Source: Bradyrhizobium sp. YR681 (GTDB taxonomy: Bacteria; Pseudomonadota; Alphaproteobacteria; Rhizobiales; Xanthobacteraceae). From it: a DNA stretch of 52,311 bases. The stretch is taken from the NCBI RefSeq assembly GCF_000282615.1, contig NZ_AKIY01000190.1:1-52311 (forward strand). Direction: 5' to 3'. The notes under the pieces were generated by a model. That model did no database searches. It worked only from the letters and a program-made list of their open reading frames with translations, and was not told the origin of the DNA. The position numbers and the translations under genes were made by a program. This document shows, piece by piece, positions 17,509 through 27,205 of the stretch (positions are counted from its first letter, which is position 1; every line of letters starts with the position of its first letter).

Positions 17509-18252
17509 ATGACGACGGCGAGGCGCAGAACGAAGGTCCCGGCACGATGGCGGCTGTTCGCGTGCGGCCTCGCTCTTCTCGCGGGCGGCCTGGTCGCCGC
17601 AAGTGCCGGCAGATGGATGCGGCATCCATCACCGCAAATTTCGGCCGCGCTCACACCGGCGAATCCCGATGCCGGCATGCCGGTGCCGAAGCAACACAGC
17701 TTCTCCAGCTCCAGCACCACCCATTTGACCGGCATCGAAATCCCGCTGCGGGTCGGACTCGAAGCCCATGTGCCGGCCGCGCTCGGCGATGTGCTCGCCT
17801 TCTACCGCGCGGAGCTCGCAAAGCGCGGCTGGGAGGAAAAGCCTGATGGCACGGTGGTCGCCGCCGATCACGCCCGGCTCGCCTTCGCCTCCCCGAAGGG
17901 TCCGGCCACGCTGAAGCTTGCCCGCGCCAAGGACGAGACCATTGTCGGCCTGGTGCAGCGGAATACGGAGGCCGCGGCCAAGGCCGATTTCCTGCCGACG
18001 GCAGGACAAGCGCGGCTGATATTCGGCTATCTTGCGCCCGATGTGGCTTCGCTTGTGATCAACGATCAAACCATCCAGATCGCGGGCGGCGAAAATCATC
18101 CACAAACGCTGGATCTGCCGCCCGGCACCTATTCCTACGCGCTGCTCGTGTCGGGCTATCGGGTGCGCACCGATACCATCACCGTGGCCGCAGGCGAGGC
18201 CTGGTCCCTCAGCTTGGGCGACGACGACAAGAAGCCGGATCAGATCTACTGA
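17509..18252 (+). CDS. Exported GW-motif family protein, paralogue 3
   Basis: This 247-residue protein matches paralogue 1 along its full length and the C-terminal quarter of paralogue 2. The signal segment VPARWRLFACGLALLAGG aligns without gaps, but residue 27, Cys in the other two, is Gly here. It may therefore be cut by ordinary signal peptidase (after AASA) or stay as a membrane anchor. The GW motif is VLAFYRAELAKRGWEE near 94-109. The beta-rich C-terminus has SLVINDQTIQIAGG, LDLPPGTYSYAL and AAGEAWSLSLGDD and ends in Tyr. About 90 bases upstream also resemble the region upstream of paralogue 1, so the duplicated unit included its leader. gyrB follows after 282 bases. Confidence 0.85.
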   Translation: MTTARRRTKVPARWRLFACGLALLAGGLVAASAGRWMRHPSPQISAALTPANPDAGMPVPKQHSFSSSSTTHLTGIEIPLRVGLEAHVPAALGDVLAFYRAELAKRGWEEKPDGTVVAADHARLAFASPKGPATLKLARAKDETIVGLVQRNTEAAAKADFLPTAGQARLIFGYLAPDVASLVINDQTIQIAGGENHPQTLDLPPGTYSYALLVSGYRVRTDTITVAAGEAWSLSLGDDDKKPDQIY

Positions 18253-18450
18253 ATCCAGGGGCCTGTTTCGGGGCGCCTGGAGCGCCTGGGAAGGCGCTTC
18301 TCCACCCCGCAAAATCCACGCCTTCGAGGGCCAAAAACAGGGTCTCGAATCGCGCTTTTCGCGAGCCCCAGAATCGGCCTTCGCGCGCCTTGAAAACCGG
18401 TAAAAAATCCCTATCTCATCAAAGGGTTGCCGGAGGATACTTTGCGCTAG

Positions 18451-20970
<2,520 letters not shown>

Positions 20971-21016
20971 GGCTGCGGCTTTGGGTTGATCCGCTAGCCA
21001 AGCACTCAGTCGAGCG

Positions 21017-21144
21017 CCTCTCCCGCTTGCGGGAGAGGTCGACACGCTTGTAGAGCGTGGCGGGTGAGGGCTCTCTCGTCTTGGAGATTGTCCCAATGAG
21101 GAGAAACCCTCTCCCCTGTCCTCTCCCGCAAGCGGGAGAGGGGG
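21017..21144. repeat. Palindromic intergenic repeat, family A, copy 5 (subtype as at 6375)
   Basis: Terminal hairpins CCTCTCCCGCTTGCGGGAG and CCTCTCCCGCAAGCGGGAG flank a core with GAGCGTGGCGGGTGAGGG. The core is the reverse complement of the core at 6375-6500. It lies 46 bases after gyrB. Confidence 0.82.
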
Positions 21145-21219
21145 CGCACCTGCCTCGCGGCAACCCGCCGCGTTTCTGCGCCCCCTGAACCTCACCACCC
21201 GCCATCGCGACGAAGTGGC

Positions 21220-21687
21220 ATGACCAGCTCAGCAACCACCAGCCCCGCCCTGCCCTCGCGCCGTCTTGGCGTGATCGGCAGCATCGTCGGTGTGCTGGCG
21301 CTGATCGCGGCCATCTTGCCGCATTGGATCATCCCCGTGATCTATCCGCCGCCACCGGCGGACAAGGTGATTGTCGACACCGGCCATCGGCTAAAAGATC
21401 GCCTGATCGCACGCGTCAAGGGCGTCGAGTACCAGGCCCCGCCGCGGGAGAAGTCGACGGGGAGCCAACTGAGGGAGGCGTCTTCGATCGGTGCGATCTC
21501 GCTTGGCCTGCTTGCCATCCTGCTCTCGGTGCTGGCCCTCGTGTTTCGCGAGGAGAGGCTGCTGGCGGGTGTCGCGGCCGCGCTTGGCGCCGGCGCCATT
21601 GCCGTCGAAATCTCCTTCCTGGCCATGGGCGTGCTGATGCTGATCGTCATCCTTTATGTGGTGGCGAATATCATCGGTCTGTTCTAG
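21220..21687 (+). CDS. Integral membrane protein of unknown function
   Basis: This 155-residue protein has a first hydrophobic segment at about residues 17-37 (VIGSIVGVLALIAAILPHWI), followed by a roughly 55-residue polar loop. Three closely packed spans follow: about 91-107, 112-131 and 134-152. The loop contains VIDTGHRLKDRLIARVKG-like polar residues and no cysteines. I do not recognise the family. The ATG follows GAAGTGGC and is the first available start. It stands between gyrB and murA, each gap filled by a palindromic repeat, so it is likely its own transcript. A small inner-membrane protein is the safest description. Confidence 0.75.
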   Translation: MTSSATTSPALPSRRLGVIGSIVGVLALIAAILPHWIIPVIYPPPPADKVIVDTGHRLKDRLIARVKGVEYQAPPREKSTGSQLREASSIGAISLGLLAILLSVLALVFREERLLAGVAAALGAGAIAVEISFLAMGVLMLIVILYVVANIIGLF

Positions 21688-21710
21688 GCCTGCTTGCCGC
21701 ACGCACCAAT

Positions 21711-21815
21711 CCTCATCCTGAGGAGCCCGCAAAGCGGGCGTCTCGAAGGATGGCCGCGGGCGACAGCCGGGCCTTCATGGTTCGAGACGCGCGTTCCGCG
21801 CTCTCCACCATGAGG
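21711..21815. repeat. Palindromic intergenic repeat, family B, copy 2
   Basis: This copy has CCTCATCCTGAGGAG and GCGTCTCGAAGGATGG on one arm and CCTTCATGGTTCGAGACGC and CTCCACCATGAGG on the other. It matches 4543-4660 with several paired changes. It lies directly after the membrane protein gene and before murA. Confidence 0.8.
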
Positions 21816-21927
21816 CGTTGGCAGCCTCCTCGGGGCCACCAAGCCCGCCCGCCACAATTGCTCCCGCGCTCAATTCTCTGTAGTTTCCGCCCCGAAACAG
21901 CCCACCAACAGGACAGCGAGAATCACC

Positions 21928-23223
21928 GTGGCGCCCATCCAGTATATCGTCGAGGGCGGTCACCGGCTCTCGGGCTCGATCGAGCCGTCCGGCAACAAGA
22001 ACTCGGCGCTGCCGATCATCGCCGCCGCTCTGCTCACCGAGCATCCGGTGACGCTGGAGAACGTGCCGCGGATCCGCGACACCGAGACGCTGGTCGAACT
22101 GATCCGCTCGGTCGGCGCGGCTGCCGAATGGACCGGGCGCAACACGCTTCATATCCATGCCAAGAGCATCCGCGCCGCGGACCTCGACCCTGAACTCTGC
22201 GTGCGCATCCGCGCCTCGATCCTGCTCGCCGGCCCCCTGCTCGCGCGCTGCGGCGAGGTGATGCTGCCGCCGCCGGGCGGCGACGTCATCGGCCGCCGCC
22301 GGCTGGACACCCATGTGCTGGCGCTGGAACAGCTCGGCGCCAAGGTCACCGCGACCGACCGGCTCGAATTCCGCGCGGCACGGCTCGCCGGCGCCGACGT
22401 GTTCCTGGACGAGCCGAGCGTCACCGCGACCGAGAACGCGCTGGTCGCTGCGGTCGCCGCTGACGGCGTCACTTACCTCCGCAACGCCGCGTCCGAGCCG
22501 CATGTGCAGGACCTCGCGAATTTCCTGGTGGCGCTCGGTGCGAAAATCGAGGGCATCGGCACCAACACCATGATCATCCATGGTCCGGCGACGCTCGGCG
22601 GTACGACCTACCGGATCCAGCCCGACCATATCGAGGTCGGCTCGCTGATCGGCCTGGCCGCCGTGACGCGCTCGCAGCTTCGCATCGTGCGCGCCGGCGT
22701 CGAGCATCTGCGCTCGATCCGCATGGGGTTCGAGCGGCTCGGCATCGTCTGCCGCGTCGAGGGCGACGATCTCATCGTGCCATCCAACCAGACGCTGAAG
22801 ATCCAGGACGATTTCGGCGGCCATGTGCCGAAGCTGGAGGACCAGCCCTGGCCGGCCTTCCCCGCCGACCTGATGTCGATCGCGATCGTCACCGCCACGC
22901 AATGCGAGGGCGTGATCCTGATGTTCGAGAAGATGTTCGAATCCAGGATGTTCTTCGTCGACAAGCTGATCGCGATGGGCGCGCGCATCGTGCTGTGCGA
23001 TCCGCACCGCGCCATCATCGCCGGCCCCAGCCGCCTGCGCGGCGCCTCGATGATCTCGCCCGACATCCGCGCCGGCATGGCGATGCTGCTCGCGGCGGTC
23101 TGCGCCGAGGGCACCTCGACCATCAACAACGCCGACCAGATCGAGCGCGGCTATGAGCGCATCGACGAACGGCTGAATGCGCTGGGCGCGAAGATCCGGC
23201 GCGTGCCGGAGCGGAAGGGCTGA
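21928..23223 (+). CDS. murA: UDP-N-acetylglucosamine 1-carboxyvinyltransferase, Asp-type
   Basis: MurA transfers enolpyruvate from phosphoenolpyruvate to UDP-GlcNAc, the first committed step of peptidoglycan synthesis. The 431-residue protein has the substrate lysine in SGNKNSALPII near residue 24 and the C-terminal RGYERIDERLNALGA. The active-site loop reads PPPGGDVIGRRRLDTH: residue 119 is Asp where E. coli MurA has Cys115 (GGCTIGARPVDLH). In Mycobacterium and Chlamydia a Cys-to-Asp change at this place keeps activity but abolishes alkylation by fosfomycin, so intrinsic resistance is expected. The GTG start is preceded by AGGACAGCGAG. The overall sequence is somewhat divergent from textbook MurA, so it could be one of two copies in the genome. 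Confidence 0.92.
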   Translation: MAPIQYIVEGGHRLSGSIEPSGNKNSALPIIAAALLTEHPVTLENVPRIRDTETLVELIRSVGAAAEWTGRNTLHIHAKSIRAADLDPELCVRIRASILLAGPLLARCGEVMLPPPGGDVIGRRRLDTHVLALEQLGAKVTATDRLEFRAARLAGADVFLDEPSVTATENALVAAVAADGVTYLRNAASEPHVQDLANFLVALGAKIEGIGTNTMIIHGPATLGGTTYRIQPDHIEVGSLIGLAAVTRSQLRIVRAGVEHLRSIRMGFERLGIVCRVEGDDLIVPSNQTLKIQDDFGGHVPKLEDQPWPAFPADLMSIAIVTATQCEGVILMFEKMFESRMFFVDKLIAMGARIVLCDPHRAIIAGPSRLRGASMISPDIRAGMAMLLAAVCAEGTSTINNADQIERGYERIDERLNALGAKIRRVPERKG

Positions 23224-23247
23224 GAAGTTCTCTCCGCGCCACAGTAT

Positions 23248-23342
23248 CGTAGGGTGGGCAAAGCGTAGCCTGCCCACCGCTTCTGTTGATCTGCTCGACT
23301 GATGGTGGGCACGGCGCAAGTGCGCCTTTGCCCACCCTACGA
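23248..23342. repeat. Palindromic intergenic repeat, family C, copy 1
   Basis: The arms CGTAGGGTGGGCAAAG and CTTTGCCCACCCTACG, with inner pairs TGCCCACC / GGTGGGCA, form a long hairpin. A second copy lies at 47976-48066. It separates murA from the MATE exporter gene. Confidence 0.9.
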
Positions 23343-23443
23343 GTCTGGGTCCCGGCTCTGTGCAGCACCGCTTCGCGCTGCAGCGCGTCCGGGACACGAG
23401 CGGGGCCATGTTTTCGTCGCCCGGTTGTGTTATTGAGCTCGCC

Positions 23444-24838
23444 ATGCTCGACACCGTGCAACATCATTCGCAGCCGCAAGCCGGCGTGCCGCAAAACCAT
23501 CTCGCGCAGGAATTCGTCGAGACGCTGCGGCTGGCCGTGCCGATGATGCTGACGCAGCTCGGGCAGATCGCGATGATCACGACCGATCTCGCGCTGATCG
23601 GGAGGCTCGGCGAGGACGCGGTCGCCGCCGCCGCGCTGGCGCATACGGTCTATTTCGTCAGCTTCACCTTCGGGCTGGGATTGATGTCCGCGGTGTCGCC
23701 GCTGGCAGCGCAGGCGTTCGGCGCCGGCGACATCGGACGCATCCGCCGCTCCTTGCGCGTCGGCTTGTGGGTCGCGCTGCTGATCTCGCTGCCGATGATG
23801 GCCTCGCCGCTCTATGGCGAGCACATCCTGATCGCACTTGGTCAAATGCCGCAATCGGCCGCGCTCGCCCAGCACTATCTGAATGGCCTCGCCTGGGGCA
23901 TCGCACCGGCGCTCGGCTTCATCGCGCTGCGCAGCATGATGAGCGCGGTCAACCGGCCGCAGCCGCCGCTGTGGATCACGGTTGCGGCGATTCCCGTCAA
24001 TGCCGCGCTGGTCTATGTCCTGATCCACGGCCTGGTCGGCCTGCCGGAGCTCGGCCTGTTCGGCGCGGGGCTTGCGACCACGCTGGTCAATCTCGGCACC
24101 TTCCTTGCCGTGCTCGCCATCGCCGCCTGGCGAAAACCGTTTGCGGACTACCGCCCGCTCGCCCATCTCTGGCGGATCGACTGGCCCCTGATGCGCCAAC
24201 TCATCGTGGTCGGCGCGCCGATCTCGTTTTCCCTGCTGCTGGAATACGGCCTGTTCTCGTCCGCCGCGCTATTGATGGGGCTGATCTCGACTGCGGCACT
24301 TGCCGCGCACCAGATCGCGCTCCAGGTGACGGCCGTGCTGTTCATGGTCCCGCTCGGCGTCGGCATGGCCGCCACGGTCCGCGTCGGCCATGCCTTCGGC
24401 CGCAGCGACCCGGCCGCGGTGAAACGTGCGGGCCTCGTCGCGGCGGTGCTTGGCGTAGCACTTGTCTCGGCGCTGACCATCGCCATCATCCTCGGCCGCT
24501 TCGCGCTGGGGCGGCTGTTCTTCGGCAACAGCGAGGCCAGCACGGCAACTGTCGAGCTGACGGCGACGCTGCTGCTGGTCGGCGCGACCTTCTTCATCGC
24601 CGACGGCCTGCAGACCATCATCGGCGGCGCGCTGCGCGGCATCAACGACACCAGGATGACATTGGTGTTCGCGGCGATCGGCTATTGGTGCGTCGCCTTT
24701 CCCGTCGCCTGGGTGCTGGCCTTCCACGCCGGGCTGGGCGCGGTCGGCGTCTGGATCGGGTTCTCGGTCGGGACGTTCGTCTATGCCGGATTCTTGATCT
24801 TGCGATTCCGGATGCTGACGCGCAAACTGGCGGGATGA
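23444..24838 (+). CDS. MATE family multidrug efflux transporter (NorM-like)
   Basis: This 464-residue inner-membrane protein has about twelve hydrophobic spans in two related halves. MATE features include AVPMMLTQLGQIAMITTDLA near residue 27, GRLGEDAVAAAALAHTVYF near 53 and GALRGINDTRMTLVFAAIGY near 392. Family members export cationic drugs and metabolites in exchange for protons or sodium. The start at MLDTVQHH (23444) was preferred; upstream ATGs at 23360 and 23408 would add residues derived from the adjacent intergenic repeat. Its stop codon overlaps the ATG of the DUF2867 gene (ATGA), and that gene overlaps a third, so the three form an operon whose later products may act on or protect against what is exported. 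Confidence 0.92.
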   Translation: MLDTVQHHSQPQAGVPQNHLAQEFVETLRLAVPMMLTQLGQIAMITTDLALIGRLGEDAVAAAALAHTVYFVSFTFGLGLMSAVSPLAAQAFGAGDIGRIRRSLRVGLWVALLISLPMMASPLYGEHILIALGQMPQSAALAQHYLNGLAWGIAPALGFIALRSMMSAVNRPQPPLWITVAAIPVNAALVYVLIHGLVGLPELGLFGAGLATTLVNLGTFLAVLAIAAWRKPFADYRPLAHLWRIDWPLMRQLIVVGAPISFSLLLEYGLFSSAALLMGLISTAALAAHQIALQVTAVLFMVPLGVGMAATVRVGHAFGRSDPAAVKRAGLVAAVLGVALVSALTIAIILGRFALGRLFFGNSEASTATVELTATLLLVGATFFIADGLQTIIGGALRGINDTRMTLVFAAIGYWCVAFPVAWVLAFHAGLGAVGVWIGFSVGTFVYAGFLILRFRMLTRKLAG

Positions 24839-25323
24839 CCGGGTCCGTTCGCGAAATCACTCCTGATGTCGACGCCGGCACGGTGCTGTCAGGCGCGCAG
24901 TTCATCGACGCGTTTCGTGCAGAGGTCGGCGCGAAGCAATTGAGCGCCCGCGAGGCCTGCACCCGAATGGTGCTGCACGGGCCGCGCTGGATCGATGCTC
25001 TGACACGCTTGCGCAACATCGTGGTGACACCCTTCGGCTTGAAGACATCGGGCGAAGGCACACCGGCGCCCGGCGGCCTGATCGGCCTTTTTCCGGTGCT
25101 GAGCGAAACGCCGGAGCGGCTGGTCGCGGGCTTCGACGACTATCATCTCGATTTCCGTATCGTGGTCGATGTCGCCGGCGAAGCGACGCTTCGTCACGTC
25201 ACCGTGACCACGCTGGTGAAAACGAACAATCTGCTCGGACGGACCTACCTCACGCTCATCACGCCGTTCCACAAGCTCGTGGCCCGCAGCATGATGGGCT
25301 CCATCGTGGCGCCGGCGCCGTGA
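24835..25323 (+). CDS. DUF2867-like protein
   Basis: This 162-residue soluble protein has no signal peptide. The C-terminal half (FDDYHLDFRIVVDVAGE, VTVTTLVKTNNLLGRTYL and TPFHKLVARSMM) fits the DUF2867 family, for which no firm function is known to me. The N-terminal part has an acidic stretch and a segment, AREACTRMVLHGPRW, typical of the same group. The ATG overlaps the MATE stop by four bases. Its own stop is overlapped by the GTG of the next gene (GTGA), so translation of all three is likely coupled. The fold suggests binding of a small hydrophobic molecule, which is a guess from related families. Confidence 0.75.
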   Translation: MTGSVREITPDVDAGTVLSGAQFIDAFRAEVGAKQLSAREACTRMVLHGPRWIDALTRLRNIVVTPFGLKTSGEGTPAPGGLIGLFPVLSETPERLVAGFDDYHLDFRIVVDVAGEATLRHVTVTTLVKTNNLLGRTYLTLITPFHKLVARSMMGSIVAPAP

Positions 25324-25970
25324 CGCTGTCCGTCGACCTGTTCTTTTCCTTTCGCAGTCCCTTCAGCTATCTGGCGCTGCCGAAGACACTGAAACTGGTC
25401 GCCGGGTATGATCTGACGGTCAACCTGCGACCGGTCTATCCGCTCGCGGTGCGCGTGCCCGGGTTCTTCAAGAAAGCCAGCCCGAACTTCATCCGCTATG
25501 TGGTGCTCGACAGCACGCGCGTGGCGCAGCACGAGGGCATTCCGTTCCGCTTTCCGAGGCCCGATCCGATCGTGCAGGACAAGACGACGTTCGATGTCGC
25601 GGCCGAGCAGCCCTACATCCACCGCCTGACCCGGCTGGGCGCCATGGCGCAGCTCGAAGGACGTGCGCTCGCATTCACTGATGCGATCGCGCGCGTGCTG
25701 TGGGACGGCTCGGTGGCGGGATGGAACGAGGGCGATCATCTCGCACGCGCCGCCGGGAAGGCGGGCTTCGATCTCGCTGCGATGGACGCCGCGATCAGCG
25801 CCGATCCGGATCGCTACGAGCAGGTGATCGCGGAGAACGAGAAGGACCACGCCGCGTCAGGCCATTGGGGCGTGCCGACCTTCGTGTTCGAGAACGAGCC
25901 GTTCTTCGGCCAGGACCGCATCGACCTCCTGCTCTGGCGCATGGTGGCCAAGGGGCTGACGAAGCGCTAA
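25320..25970 (+). CDS. DsbA-fold 2-hydroxychromene-2-carboxylate isomerase family protein
   Basis: This 216-residue protein is of the thioredoxin-like DsbA / kappa-class glutathione transferase fold. The N-terminal strand and active-site loop VDLFFSFRSPFSYLAL (residues 5-20) carry the Ser seen in glutathione-dependent 2-hydroxychromene-2-carboxylate isomerases instead of a redox CxxC. The C-terminal GHWGVPTFVFENEPFFGQDR holds the conserved cis-Pro loop and substrate-side motif. Isomerases of this group act in naphthalene-type aromatic breakdown, but many homologues have other substrates. The GTG start overlaps the preceding stop. It is the last gene of the MATE operon and converges with the FUSC gene, whose stop lies immediately beyond. 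Confidence 0.82.
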   Translation: MTLSVDLFFSFRSPFSYLALPKTLKLVAGYDLTVNLRPVYPLAVRVPGFFKKASPNFIRYVVLDSTRVAQHEGIPFRFPRPDPIVQDKTTFDVAAEQPYIHRLTRLGAMAQLEGRALAFTDAIARVLWDGSVAGWNEGDHLARAAGKAGFDLAAMDAAISADPDRYEQVIAENEKDHAASGHWGVPTFVFENEPFFGQDRIDLLLWRMVAKGLTKR

Positions 25971-25971
25971 T

Positions 25972-27087
25972 TCATTCCGCCACGCGCGCGGACGCGTCGG
26001 TCGAGACCTCCGACCATTCGCCGACGACGCGGTCGAGATCGCAAAGGTTCTGGTGCATCTGCTCCAGCGAGAAGCCGATGGCGAAGAAGCGTTCGGCGGT
26101 GTCCGCGGAATGGCCGCGGATCAGGCCGTCATGGCGGACGGCGGCAACGGCCTCGGCGTAATGCTGGAGCGCGACGTGGACGGGATGGATCGGCGGCGCG
26201 CCGGCGCCCTCGCGCAAGGCGGCTGCGGCTGAACGCAGAAAGCGCGCGATCACGGTCGAGACTTCCATTAGCGGAGCAGCGAGCCGCATCTGCACCTCGA
26301 CCGGCAACGGCACCACCGTAGCGCGGCCGATCATCACGACGTCATGGCGCAGCCGCAAAACCGTTCGCAGCAGCGGGCCTGTGTCGGGCCCGCTCGACAA
26401 CCGCGCGGAGCGCTCACGCTCGGCTTCGGCTCCGATCGCATTCATGCCGACCATCGCGGTGCCGATGCCGTCCTGGATCCGGTGCAGCGCATCGTTGTCG
26501 CGGCCGCGCGTCAGGCCCGCGAGCAGTTCGGTGAAGGCGTCGGCGATCAGCTCGAGCAGCGCGGCTGCGCTGGCACGGATCTGTCGCACGGCGCGCGAGG
26601 GCAGCACCAGGAACGAAACCAGCAGGCCGGTGATGGCGCCAACGCCGACCTCGCTGACGCGGTCGATCGCCGAGGTCATGGGATCGGAGTGATGCATGGT
26701 CGGGACCAGCAGCACGATGATCGCGGTCACCGTCGCTGCGTTGAGGCTCGGGTTGATCGCGGCCACGAAGGCGAGCGGCGCGACCGCCAGCACCAGCAGC
26801 CCCAACAGGCCCGCCTCGGTCGAATAAGGGATCATGATCGCGATCGCGCCGCCATAGATGGCGCCGCCGATGGTGCCGAGCACGTAGTCGCGCGTCGCCT
26901 TCAGCGAGCGGCCGACGCTCATCTGGGTCACGATCAGCGAGGTCAGCACGGCCCACAGCGGCAACAGCAGATGCAGCGCGGTGGCGATCGCGTAGGCCGC
27001 CACCGCGGCCACCGTGACCCGGATCGCCAGCCCCAGCTGTGTCCGCCGTGCCCGGATCCGGTCGAACAGCTGCTTTGCGAGTGCCAT
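25972..27087 (-). CDS. FUSC family membrane transporter
   Basis: This 371-residue protein resembles the fusaric-acid-resistance (FUSC) and aromatic-acid exporter families. The N-terminal half has about five to six spans, with IRVTVAAVAAYAIATALH, LWAVLTSLIVTQMSVGRS, TRDYVLGTIGGAIYGG and AAINPSLNAATVTAIIVLLV visible before about residue 150. The C-terminal half is a soluble helical domain. Family members export aromatic acids or other weak acids. The ATG at 27087 has GGGA at a workable distance; a longer frame to 27204 would overlap the divergent MmgE/PrpD promoter. It is divergent from that gene, with 118 bases between start codons. Confidence 0.82.
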   Translation of the reverse strand: MALAKQLFDRIRARRTQLGLAIRVTVAAVAAYAIATALHLLLPLWAVLTSLIVTQMSVGRSLKATRDYVLGTIGGAIYGGAIAIMIPYSTEAGLLGLLVLAVAPLAFVAAINPSLNAATVTAIIVLLVPTMHHSDPMTSAIDRVSEVGVGAITGLLVSFLVLPSRAVRQIRASAAALLELIADAFTELLAGLTRGRDNDALHRIQDGIGTAMVGMNAIGAEAERERSARLSSGPDTGPLLRTVLRLRHDVVMIGRATVVPLPVEVQMRLAAPLMEVSTVIARFLRSAAAALREGAGAPPIHPVHVALQHYAEAVAAVRHDGLIRGHSADTAERFFAIGFSLEQMHQNLCDLDRVVGEWSEVSTDASARVAE

Positions 27088-27205
27088 CGTCGAATGTCCC
27101 GGTCCGATCCCAGATCGCGAAAGCATGGCTGATGCCCGCGGCCGCAAGGCCGCTTGAAAGGCCAAATCAGCCCGCCTAACTTGCGCGCCAAAACGAGGAA
27201 ACACG

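Noticed and set aside
23767..24834. An extended plus-strand frame running through the MATE gene into the DUF2867 gene, suggesting a fusion
   Set aside because: The upstream part is out of frame with the transporter and meaningless; homology begins only at the ATG at 24835.
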